Both the position numbers and the translations under genes were made by a program. This document shows, one piece after another, positions 8,707 to 15,859 of a DNA stretch of 64,000 nt. The stretch is from Rheinheimera soli. Its GTDB lineage: Bacteria > Pseudomonadota > Gammaproteobacteria > Enterobacterales > Alteromonadaceae. The notes under the pieces are model-generated. The model ran no database searches. It worked only from the letters and a program-made list of their open reading frames with translations, and was not told where the DNA came from. Position 1 is the stretch's first letter. Each line of letters opens with the position of its first letter. The DNA lies in NCBI RefSeq assembly GCF_021290985.1, contig NZ_JAJOYU010000006.1, positions 62,001 to 126,000 on the forward strand, given 5' to 3'.

Positions 8707-10017
8707 TTATTGGCTTTTCAGCTGAACGGACGGCTGTACCTGACAGGCACGCCATGTGGGATACAAACCTGCTAATAAAGCGCTGACAATAGCTAAACCA
8801 ATAGCCATAGCCACTAAGGTCAAATCCAGTTGAGCTAAATCGCGGATCCAATCGCCGTACATCACTTTGATGGCTTCAAGCCCAAGTAAGGCGAGGATCA
8901 AACCTAATAAGCCACCTGCTAACCCTATACAGCCTGATTCGATTAAATGCTGAATAAACAAGTCGTTACGGCTTGCTCCTAAAGCCTGACGCACGCCAAT
9001 TTCTGAGGCTTTACCTAAAAACTTCGCCAGTAATAAGCCTACGGTATTCAGTAAACACACCAGCAGGAACATCAGTGACATCGCCATCATCATGCTGGCG
9101 TCGTCTGATACCACTTGCTGGTTTTCCAGCCATTGCATCACATCACGTAATTTATTGTTGTCGGTGCGGGCAAAACGACCGTATTGATGCTGCTCTTTAG
9201 CGTAGGCATTCATAAAGCTGAAGTACGCGTCTTTGTCTTGCTCTGTTGGTAATTCCACCCACAACTGCACCCAAATACATTCAGAGTCTAAAAAAGCCTG
9301 AAAGCCTGATTCTGTCGGTTTCCAGCAGTTGGTATTGCCAGAGCGGCTGAATTTCTGTTCGGTAATTAAACTAAAAGGCACAAAGACTTCTTCTACGTCG
9401 TTAAAGGCGCCTGTGCTGATATCGTAGAACCTTGGTTTAGGATTCCATCTGTCCATTACCCCTGTCACTTTGTAATCTTCACCGGCCATACGCACTGTCT
9501 GGCCTGTGGAGTCTTTGCCACCAAATAAACGCTCATTCAGTTCGGCATTGATCACAATGACCCGTTCTTTTTTCAGATCAGCCTGATGGTCCCAGCCGCT
9601 ACCATATAAAAAAGGCACATCAAACATAGGGAAAAAGTCGGCACTGTTGGCGCGGCCCTGCACCATAAAAGGCAACACTTCTTTGTCGGCAGGCTCTATT
9701 ACTGCAGACATACCGCTTTGAATACTTTGGCGTTTAGCTTTTTGGGCTTGCCATAAGTAGGTGGCATCACGGTAGGTTAATTGCTCTGGCGCATCACCAT
9801 CATCGTTGTATGGATTGTTTGGCTGCCAACTGTCCATTTGCACAAAAAACAGCTGCTCACTTTTATGCGGAATAGGGTTGGCCGACATCAGGTAGTTGAC
9901 AGTAATAGTGGTCATAGACGCACCTATACCTAAACCTATGGCGCAGACCATCAATAGCGTCATGCCCCAGGTGCGTTTGCAGCTCAAGTAAGCCAGCTTT
10001 ACATAGTAAGAAAACAT
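8707..10017 (-). CDS. ABC transporter permease, MacB/FtsX type (first subunit)
   Basis: A 436-residue paralogue of the next permease, with the same layout: N-terminal membrane segment (about 15-40), periplasmic MacB_PCD domain containing VMVIN-type strands around VIVINAELNERLFGG, then three C-terminal membrane segments with the coupling loop KASEIGVRQALGAS. It starts at an ATG with an AGGAGCC ribosome site and lies 9 bases after the ATPase gene. Probably partners the second permease to make an asymmetric MacB-like exporter; the substrate is unknown. Confidence 0.9.
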   Translation of the reverse strand: MFSYYVKLAYLSCKRTWGMTLLMVCAIGLGIGASMTTITVNYLMSANPIPHKSEQLFFVQMDSWQPNNPYNDDGDAPEQLTYRDATYLWQAQKAKRQSIQSGMSAVIEPADKEVLPFMVQGRANSADFFPMFDVPFLYGSGWDHQADLKKERVIVINAELNERLFGGKDSTGQTVRMAGEDYKVTGVMDRWNPKPRFYDISTGAFNDVEEVFVPFSLITEQKFSRSGNTNCWKPTESGFQAFLDSECIWVQLWVELPTEQDKDAYFSFMNAYAKEQHQYGRFARTDNNKLRDVMQWLENQQVVSDDASMMMAMSLMFLLVCLLNTVGLLLAKFLGKASEIGVRQALGASRNDLFIQHLIESGCIGLAGGLLGLILALLGLEAIKVMYGDWIRDLAQLDLTLVAMAIGLAIVSALLAGLYPTWRACQVQPSVQLKSQ

Positions 10018-10026
10018 AGCGGCTCC

Positions 10027-10731
10027 TTAAGCTTCGCCAACCACATGCAAGTTAGAGTTTTTGTTGGTCAGCTCGCTGACATGGCCATCTTTGATGTAAA
10101 TCTGACGTTTAGCACGGGCGGCCAGGCTTGGATCGTGCGTCACCATTAAAATGGTAGTGCCGGCTTTATTGATGTCTTCCAACAGACTCATCACACTTTG
10201 TGCCATCTGGCTGTCAAGGTTTCCTGTGGGCTCATCCGCCAGTAAAAAGCGGGGTGAGGTGGCTAAAGCCCGGGCTATGGCTACACGTTGCTGCTGACCA
10301 CCGGATAACTGGCTTGGCAGGTGTTTCATCCGGGAGGCTAAACCCACCTGATCCAGATGGTGTTCAATACGTTTTCTGCGCTCTGCTGTATTCAGGCCAC
10401 GGTAACGCAAAGGTACATCCACATTGTCGAACAGGTTTAAATCCGGGATCAGGTTAAAGCTTTGGAAAATAAAACCTATCTTCTGATTACGCATGCGGGA
10501 GCGGCCGCTGTCGTTTAGTTTGGCGATGTCTTCGCCGTCCAGCAGGTATTCACCGCTAGTGCTGGTTTCCAGTAAACCAGCAATATTTAAAAAGGTAGTT
10601 TTGCCTGAGCCTGAAGGGCCAGTCACACTGACAAAGTCTCCTTCGTTGACATGCAGCTGAATATCACGCAGCGCATGAGTGGCCACATCGTCCGTGATAA
10701 AGGATTTACTGATTTTATTCATAGTTAACAT
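10027..10731 (-). CDS. ABC transporter ATP-binding protein, MacB/LolD type
   Basis: Cytoplasmic ATPase of 234 residues. Walker A GPSGSGKTTFLN, the Q-loop in GFIFQSFNLIPDLN, the signature LSGGQQQRVAIARAL, and Walker B FLLADEPTGNLD are all intact, as is the switch-region His in MVTHDP. The closest groups are the MacB/LolD/FtsE-like ATPases that energise mechanotransmission exporters. An alternative start at ATG 10722 (MNKISKSF) is possible. It lies between the adaptor gene and the two permeases. Confidence 0.93.
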   Translation of the reverse strand: MLTMNKISKSFITDDVATHALRDIQLHVNEGDFVSVTGPSGSGKTTFLNIAGLLETSTSGEYLLDGEDIAKLNDSGRSRMRNQKIGFIFQSFNLIPDLNLFDNVDVPLRYRGLNTAERRKRIEHHLDQVGLASRMKHLPSQLSGGQQQRVAIARALATSPRFLLADEPTGNLDSQMAQSVMSLLEDINKAGTTILMVTHDPSLAARAKRQIYIKDGHVSELTNKNSNLHVVGEA

Positions 10732-10768
10732 AACAAGTCCCTCTGGCTTTTTAGCCTTAATTATTTAT

Positions 10769-12043
10769 TCAGTTATTAAGTTGTACTGTGCTGGCACCGT
10801 CGAAAATATCGGTGCCAGAGGTAATGATTTGATCGCCTGGTTGTAGCCCTGCCAGAATTTCGACTGAGTTCAGACTGCGGGCTCCCAGTTCAATCGGGGT
10901 TTTGATGGCCATACCATTTGCGACTTTGTAAGCAAATTTGCCATTGCTGCTGTCGAGGAACTGACCTCGGGCCACCTGCATTACGCCTTCGCGGTGTTCC
11001 AGCAAAATACGGCTGCTTAAGCGTTGGTTTTGGCGCAGGGCAGGAGGAGCTTCTTTGGTAAAACGTACCCGGCCTTTCACCTGGTTTTCAAAGACTTCAG
11101 GGGAAATAGTCACCAGTTTGCCCATATACAGCTTCTGCTCAGCTGTGACCTCCACTGGCAAACCAATGATTAAGTCGTTGGCATAACTTTCTGGTACGGC
11201 AATTTCCACTTCAAACTGGCTTAAATCCACCACAGATAAAATCAGTTGGTTTTTGGTGATGTAGGTTTTGTTTTCTACCGCCAGATTACCCAATAAGCCA
11301 TTGACCGGAGAACGAACCTGCAAGCCATTGACCTGACGCTGGAAATCTTCGACCAGCAAACGCTGGCGGTCTAACTGCTGGGCTAAACTTTGTACTTCAA
11401 AATCGAGGTTTTCTTTATTCAGCCGGGCATCTTCAACGGCATGTTGGTGTTGTAGTTTGGCTGTTTCTAAATCGTCCTGAGCTTTTTCATGTTCAATTTT
11501 GCTGATCACGCCTTTTTCAAAACCCTGATCAGCGCGGCGTTTTTCCCGCTCTGCTGTGGTTAAAGTTACTTGCGCTATATCCACTGCTTTTTTGTCGGTC
11601 AGTTGCTGCTTTTTCGCTAAGATTTTTTGACGGTCGTGGCTGGTTTGTAAGCTGTAAAATGTGGCTTGTTCCTGCAGCAGTTTATTGTTCAGCTCGGGGC
11701 TGTCGATAATAGCCAGTACATCGCCTTGTTTAACTTCAGTACCTGCGTCGAGCAATAAGCTGATGGTGCCCTCTGCAGGTGCGTACAGTTTAGGGCTGAC
11801 CGCTGCGACCACCTGACCCTGAGCTGAAATATCGCGGGTAAAATCCGCAGTTTTGACTGTATCCAGCCGTACGCGCGATAAAGACACCGACATATCCGAC
11901 TGCGACCAACTACGCGCTGCCGGAATAATTTGCCATAACAGCAATACCAACAGCAGGCTGACGGAGCCTGCTACCCAGATTTTTTTAGTGGTTTTTTTCG
12001 GTGCTAGTCGCTCGTCCTGGCTGCTGGTATCCGCTATTTTCAT
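10769..12043 (-). CDS. HlyD/MacA-family periplasmic adaptor
   Basis: Membrane-fusion protein of 424 residues. One membrane anchor (about residues 24-44) is followed by a barrel-sandwich/lipoyl half ending in EGTISLLLDAGTEVKQGDVLAIIDSPEL, a long alpha-helical hairpin (about 110-220, Gln/Glu/Lys-rich coiled coil), the second lipoyl half (QVRSPVNGLLGNLAVENKTYI), then beta-barrel and membrane-proximal domains. With the ATPase and two permeases downstream it would form a MacAB-like tripartite pump that needs an outer-membrane TolC encoded elsewhere. Ribosome site AGGAAA precedes the ATG. Families like this export peptides, macrolides or siderophores; nothing here fixes the substrate. Confidence 0.92.
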   Translation of the reverse strand: MKIADTSSQDERLAPKKTTKKIWVAGSVSLLLVLLLWQIIPAARSWSQSDMSVSLSRVRLDTVKTADFTRDISAQGQVVAAVSPKLYAPAEGTISLLLDAGTEVKQGDVLAIIDSPELNNKLLQEQATFYSLQTSHDRQKILAKKQQLTDKKAVDIAQVTLTTAEREKRRADQGFEKGVISKIEHEKAQDDLETAKLQHQHAVEDARLNKENLDFEVQSLAQQLDRQRLLVEDFQRQVNGLQVRSPVNGLLGNLAVENKTYITKNQLILSVVDLSQFEVEIAVPESYANDLIIGLPVEVTAEQKLYMGKLVTISPEVFENQVKGRVRFTKEAPPALRQNQRLSSRILLEHREGVMQVARGQFLDSSNGKFAYKVANGMAIKTPIELGARSLNSVEILAGLQPGDQIITSGTDIFDGASTVQLNN

Positions 12044-12180
12044 GGTTTTTCCTGCACTTTTCGTCTTGGGTCAGGCATCAAAAAATGCCGCTATTACCAA
12101 TGAGTCGTAAGTAAAAGAAAAAAGGTTTGAAGCGAATAAAAATAAATTTTGTGATTTAAAACCATGAAGATTGTTTTGTA

Positions 12181-12213
12181 AGACGTAGGGGCGACCTTTA
12201 TGGTCGCCCGTCT
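12181..12213. repeat. Palindromic intergenic repeat, copy 1
   Basis: GGGCGACC-TTTAT-GGTCGCCC hairpin with flanking AGAC/GTCT arms, following the stop of the DMT transporter on the minus strand. The same core occurs inverted at 23381-23407, and a GC-rich relative at 22331-22357. It may act as a terminator or REP-like element. Confidence 0.7.
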
Positions 12214-12283
12214 ATGGATTGAAATCGTTGTTTAGAGAGAGCATGCAGTCAACAAGGTCCGCAGCTTCAAGGACGAAGGGCTG

Positions 12284-13135
12284 TTACCATAACCTTTGTC
12301 TGGTGGTGATATACCCGGCATAAAAGATAATAGCCACACCTGCAAACCAGCTCATGGTGACAGGTTCTGACCAGAATAAATAACCAAAGAGGCCGGCAAA
12401 AATCACCGAGCTGTAGGTCCAAATCCCAATATCTGAAGCGGGCGCTAAAGCATAAGCTTTGGTCATCGCCATTTGGCCTATAGCGGCCAAAATACCCATA
12501 AAAGCAAAGGCCCACCAGGCGATAGCTGGCAATTCCTGCCAATAAAAAGGCACAGGCACAAAAGAGATAATGGCGGTCAGCAAGGAAAAATAAAAGACGA
12601 TACGGGCGGCGGGTTCAGTGTCAGACATGTAACGAATGGTGGTTTTGGTGACAGCCACTAACACGGCAGATAACAGCGCTATTAAAAACAGATAAAAAGC
12701 ACCGCCACCGCTGGCTACAGGTAAAGCCAATAACACGCCGCCAAAACCCAAAGCTATGCTGAATAAGGTTAAACGGCTGGCCGTTTCTTTTAGCCAATAT
12801 TTGGCAATCAGCGGCACTATAAAAGGTGACATTAAAAGCACCACCATAGCCTGCGCCAGGGGTAACTGACTGATGACATAAAAGAAGCAGTACATCGAAA
12901 TAATGCCGGTAATGGAGCGGCTTAAATGCAGATACCAGCGCTTGGTATATAGCAGTTGTTTACCTTGCACCCAAAGCCAGGGCAGCATCACCACTAAGGC
13001 AAAAAAATTGCGAAAAAACACCACCTGTGCATTGCTGGCACTGTCGCTGGTCAGTTTGACTAACGCGCCTATACCAGCAAAACAAGCTTCTGCCAGTAAC
13101 AGCAATAACGCGCCTTTCAGCAAATTGGGTTGCAT
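12284..13135 (-). CDS. EamA/DMT-family transporter
   Basis: Inner-membrane protein of 283 residues with about ten hydrophobic segments in two EamA repeats, as in RhaT/RarD/YdcZ-type metabolite exporters. The first repeat contains FFRNFFALVVMLPWLW and MVVLLMSPFIVPLIAKYWLKE, the second APASDIGIWTYSSVIFAGLFGYLFWSEP. The substrate cannot be deduced. It stands alone, in the same direction as the MacAB-like operon but separated from it by 240 bases holding a palindromic repeat and nothing else recognisable. Confidence 0.88.
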   Translation of the reverse strand: MQPNLLKGALLLLLAEACFAGIGALVKLTSDSASNAQVVFFRNFFALVVMLPWLWVQGKQLLYTKRWYLHLSRSITGIISMYCFFYVISQLPLAQAMVVLLMSPFIVPLIAKYWLKETASRLTLFSIALGFGGVLLALPVASGGGAFYLFLIALLSAVLVAVTKTTIRYMSDTEPAARIVFYFSLLTAIISFVPVPFYWQELPAIAWWAFAFMGILAAIGQMAMTKAYALAPASDIGIWTYSSVIFAGLFGYLFWSEPVTMSWFAGVAIIFYAGYITTRQRLW

Positions 13136-13260
13136 CGGAAATCACATCCATCGAAGAGGCGCGCAGTATACTCTTTAAGGTCTTGATGTTGCAAAGCGGG
13201 ACGAGGGGGCATACAGATAGGGACGAATACACAGTGTTATTTGCTATAACCATAAAGCAG

Positions 13261-13503
13261 GCACGCTTTGAGCAAATCAACAGGCACATTTATTTGTTGC
13301 TGAAGAAGGAAATGCACGCTAATTTAGAAACTTAGAGTGTGCCAACCTAAAATTAACAGGCCAAACAAAAGTAAGAATGTGCCAGCACGCTTTGAGTCAC
13401 AGCAGGCAGTGGTTGATTGTAATTAATTGCTTTTTATCAATAAGTTAATGCTATCTCGCTATCTGCTTAAACCAGTGTCAAACCAGTGAAAGCGTGCCAG
13501 CAC
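13261..13503. repeat. Repeated GCACGCTTT motifs and 15-bp inverted repeat
   Basis: GCACGCTTTGAG occurs directly repeated at 13261-13272 and 13385-13396. GTGCCAGCACGCTTT (13379-13393) is matched at 13 of 15 bases by the reverse complement of AAAGCGTGCCAGCAC (13489-13503), so a 125-base unit has inverted ends. This lies just before the first cassette boundary and could be a miniature element or an integron attachment region. The rest of the 400-base gap 13136-13536 shows no gene. Confidence 0.5.
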
Positions 13504-13515
13504 AATATACAAATG

Positions 13516-14154
13516 TTATAAGACAAGGAAGGTTTCGTGCACGAATTCATCAAATTGATAAAATCACGTTCAGATGAACACGAGATCGCGTTCTCACGCA
13601 TACGTGACCTGCCCGGCTCAATGATGTCGATTCTTAGACAAGAGCTTGATTCGTTAATTCGAGTTCTTTACTTGTTATCCATACCTGATCTTGAAGAAAG
13701 AAATCGGCTGATGGCAAGTACCGTTAACGGTGAACGTTGGAAAGTAACAACCCCCAAAGGGAAGGAAGCTGTTGTCACTGACGCGATGATGGTCGAAGTA
13801 TCGCAACAATTCGCCGGTTGGGCGCGCTCGGTCTACAAATTCGGATGTGCCTTTATCCACCTTTCTAATTTTCATGGCTATAACGCATCAAATCCACTAG
13901 AAACTATATCGGATGAAGAGAAGCAAGACATTCTTGACCATATGCGCCATTACCATGGTGGGCCTCAATCAGACAATCCGACCTTTCAAGAGCTAGCGGA
14001 TTACTTTCCGAGAGTGTTTAAAAAAATTAAGGGCAATCTTGAATGCTATTTGGATAACCTGGCTGAAGAGGCACCGGTTGATCATGTCTTATAACAATAG
14101 CAGTCACACCGGCCTATCGGCCTCGACTCGCTACGCACTCGTGTGCTGCGGGCG
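13516..14154 (+). mobile_element. Integron gene cassette 1
   Basis: The unit starts at the core GTTATAAGAC (13515-13524). It ends in a site whose R'' arm is GTCTTATAAC (14086-14095), the exact 10-base reverse complement of its own start. When a cassette circle closes, these two parts form the outer arms of one attC site, so this match is the hallmark of an integron cassette. It encloses one gene in the usual orientation whose stop codon lies inside R''. No integrase gene is in the window. Confidence 0.72.
13537..14094 (+). CDS. Cassette-borne protein of unknown function
   Basis: A 185-residue, probably all-helical soluble protein that I do not recognise. It starts at GTG 13537 behind a strong AAGGAAGG site. 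Features visible: N-terminal helical part with SRIRDLPGSMMSILRQELDS, a central WARSVYKFGCAFIHLSNFHGY stretch with aromatic and His residues, and HMRHYHGGP near residue 140. A HEPN-like or abortive-infection-type fold is conceivable from the helical pattern but not demonstrated. The stop codon overlaps the attC R'' arm, and the gene fills nearly the whole cassette, as is usual for cassette genes. Confidence 0.75.
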   Translation: MHEFIKLIKSRSDEHEIAFSRIRDLPGSMMSILRQELDSLIRVLYLLSIPDLEERNRLMASTVNGERWKVTTPKGKEAVVTDAMMVEVSQQFAGWARSVYKFGCAFIHLSNFHGYNASNPLETISDEEKQDILDHMRHYHGGPQSDNPTFQELADYFPRVFKKIKGNLECYLDNLAEEAPVDHVL

Positions 14155-14160
14155 TTATAT
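14088..14160 (+). other. attC recombination site
   Basis: Architecture in order: R'' TATAAC (14090-14095), spacer AATA, L'' GCAGTCACAC (14100-14109), a 31-base terminal loop containing a GGCC/GGCC hairpin, L' GTGTGCTGC (14141-14149), spacer GGGC, R' GTTATA (14154-14159). L'' and L' pair completely except for one extra T, as expected for the extrahelical base that orients integrase. Total about 70 bases, within the normal attC range. Confidence 0.75.
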
Positions 14161-15175
14161 TTTTAAGGAAGTGCAATGGCACAATGGTTATTGAGTAGAC
14201 TTTTTGAGGCAAAAGATCAACCTCAGCCAACTTTTGCTATTCAAGGAACTATTAATTGGATGAGGGCATTAGCCGAAATTATTAATAGTGATGAGTTTTC
14301 AGACGAAAAGATTAAGTCAGTCTTCAGCAAAGTTCAAAGACGCGATCAGAATAAGTCAGCGGACACAGTAGTCTTTGAAAATATGCTAATGGCATATCAC
14401 AATCTTGCTTCCTTAAACGCACTAGCTTCAGATGTATCTCATAAATATGATATCTGCCGATCTGCGATTATATCTTGGTACTACGCTACTTACTTTGCTG
14501 CAAGCGCTATGGTGGCGGCTTCCTCAGGGGCCCAGCAAGAGACACATACGGCAACAGCAAAAGCTTGGCACGCAGATTTTGCTGAGAAAAAGCTGCTTGT
14601 CTATCCGTTTAATCTTTATCTATCAACTCTGGTTAAAAAAGATGTAGACGAAAAAATTAGTGAACTCCGCAATGGCAATAAAGTTGATTTGAATACATAC
14701 GCTAAAGGTTTAGACGATGCGAAGGGCGCTTGTCTTAGCTATTTGAGTGGTACTGCCGACTATAGAAAATGGGAAGCTGAAGAGCGCATTAAGAGTTCGA
14801 GACAGTTTAAAGAGCTGAACGTCGATAATTTCAGAACTAAGGCGGCAAGAGAGTTACGAGACAATGAGCTAGAGAGAGGTCAAGTAAATTTCCTCTTTCA
14901 GGCATTCCGCTATCGGGGTAAGGCGAACTATAGAGATTCGATCTTCTTATCATATGGTAATAGCTACGAAGAGAAGATGGATCAATTTATTGAAGACCTT
15001 CGAGTTGTCACTAAAGGCTTTATTCGCATGGCTTCTATCTACTGTCAGAGGAGGGTAGCAAAAGGAGATTGGGAGTTGTTTGTAAACGACTTGGAAGTAA
15101 ATACGAGATTATCCCTTGGTGCGGAAGTATTCAAAATATAGCAAAGCGCTGCACTCGGCGTCAGCAGCGATTGCC
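14155..15175 (+). mobile_element. Integron gene cassette 2 with degenerate 3' site
   Basis: It begins GTTATATTTT (14154-14163), and the end of its gene carries AAAATATAGC (15133-15142), 9 of 10 bases complementary to that start. The rest of the expected attC is short: CGCTGC (15047-style arm at 15147-15152) pairs with GCAGCG (15164-15169), then ATTGCC. At about 40 bases it is shorter than a functional attC, so it may have suffered an internal deletion. Confidence 0.55.
14176..15141 (+). CDS. Cassette-borne protein, possible HEPN-like domain
   Basis: A 321-residue soluble helical protein, not recognised as a named family. Residues about 94-134 (CRSAIISWYYATYFAASAMV followed by THTATAKAWH) have the tyrosine-rich helix pattern seen in HEPN domains, which are common in RNases and phage-defence proteins. 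I cannot confirm the RxxxxH catalytic motif. A strong AAGGAAG site precedes the ATG. The gene is AT-rich relative to the core genome and fills its cassette. Function unknown; phage defence is an inference from context, since integron cassettes often carry defence genes. Confidence 0.72.
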   Translation: MAQWLLSRLFEAKDQPQPTFAIQGTINWMRALAEIINSDEFSDEKIKSVFSKVQRRDQNKSADTVVFENMLMAYHNLASLNALASDVSHKYDICRSAIISWYYATYFAASAMVAASSGAQQETHTATAKAWHADFAEKKLLVYPFNLYLSTLVKKDVDEKISELRNGNKVDLNTYAKGLDDAKGACLSYLSGTADYRKWEAEERIKSSRQFKELNVDNFRTKAARELRDNELERGQVNFLFQAFRYRGKANYRDSIFLSYGNSYEEKMDQFIEDLRVVTKGFIRMASIYCQRRVAKGDWELFVNDLEVNTRLSLGAEVFKI

Positions 15176-15186
15176 TCCCCCGTAAA

Positions 15187-15204
15187 GTGATACTATAGTG
15201 TCAC
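15187..15204 (+). promoter_or_regulatory. Palindromic operator before the toxin-antitoxin pair
   Basis: GTGATACTATAGTGTCAC is an 18-base palindrome with one mismatched pair, 25 bases before the antitoxin start. It includes a TACTAT/TATAGT -10-like core, so binding of the antitoxin here would block the promoter, as in Phd/YefM autoregulation. Confidence 0.6.
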
Positions 15205-15229
15205 TTGGAATTTAGATCAGGGTGAACCC

Positions 15230-15487
15230 ATGAAAGTTGAACTCGTTACGAACCTCAAGCGTCAGGCTACAAAGATTCTGGCAGATCTGCATCTGACGAA
15301 AGAGCCCGTACTGATTACGGAGCATGGCCAGCCATCCGCATACCTTGTTGATGTGCAGGATTATGAGTTCATGCAGCGTCGGCTTGCGCTGCTTGAAGGG
15401 CTTGTTCGGGGAGAGCGCGCTGTACTTGAGGGAAGAACCTATAGCCAAAGTGAGGCCCAAGAGAAAATGAGTAAATGGCTGAAGTAA
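15230..15487 (+). CDS. Phd/YefM-family antitoxin
   Basis: An 85-residue antitoxin. The N-terminal DNA-binding half shows the family pattern (VTNLKRQATKILADL, EPVLITEHGQPSAYLVDVQDYE), and the C-terminal helix (SQSEAQEKMSKWLK) would wrap the toxin. It overlaps the toxin gene by 13 bases, which couples their translation. An operator-like palindrome precedes it. Type II pairs of this kind are frequent in integron arrays, where they counter cassette loss. Confidence 0.92.
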   Translation: MKVELVTNLKRQATKILADLHLTKEPVLITEHGQPSAYLVDVQDYEFMQRRLALLEGLVRGERAVLEGRTYSQSEAQEKMSKWLK

Positions 15488-15777
15488 TCTGGACTGAGCC
15501 CGCCCTTCAAGAACTGGACTCCATCGCAGAGTACATTGCTTTGGACAATACTGCTGCCACAACCGCTCTCGTTAAGGAAGTTTTCAATAAAGCCGGGCGT
15601 TTGGAAACTTTCCCCAAATCCGTGCCGATCCCTCCAGAGCTCCCTGATTCGGTATACAGGGAGTTAGTGGTTCCACCCTGTCGTATTTTTTATCGTGAGG
15701 ATGAGCAGCGAGTTCTTGTCCTCTCTGTTATGCGAGAGGAGCGGCAGCTTCGTGCGTTTATGCTTGGAAACAGCTAA
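15475..15777 (+). CDS. ParE/RelE-family toxin
   Basis: A 100-residue toxin of the RelE/ParE superfamily: start VIWTEPALQELDSIAEYIALDN, central RLETFPKSVPIPPEL, and terminal CRIFYREDEQRVLVLSVMREERQL. The PPCRIFYR stretch is closer to ParE than RelE, which would suggest gyrase as target, but the split is not certain. It is translationally overlapped with the Phd-type antitoxin. Its stop codon lies inside an attC-like core, AGCTAAC. Confidence 0.9.
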   Translation: MAEVIWTEPALQELDSIAEYIALDNTAATTALVKEVFNKAGRLETFPKSVPIPPELPDSVYRELVVPPCRIFYREDEQRVLVLSVMREERQLRAFMLGNS

Positions 15778-15800
15778 CAATTCGCGTCATTCTAGGCCTG
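15769..15800 (+). other. Partial attC-like site after the toxin gene
   Basis: AGCTAACAATTCGCGTCA (15772-15789) matches the left half of classical attC sites, with the toxin's TAA inside the R'' core. The right half (an L' arm and GTTAGC core) is not visible before the next gene, and the expected matching start GTTAGCTGTT is absent upstream of the antitoxin. Best read as a truncated cassette remnant. Confidence 0.4.
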
Positions 15801-15859
15801 CGGCCTTGCGATAAACTAAAAGTTTCTGCGCAGACGGGCGCCGCTAAGGTAATCACCAG

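Noticed and set aside
13245-13521. A single long attC from GCTATAAC (13244) to GTTATAAG (13515)
   Set aside because: At about 275 bases it is far longer than any attC and the inner arms do not pair.
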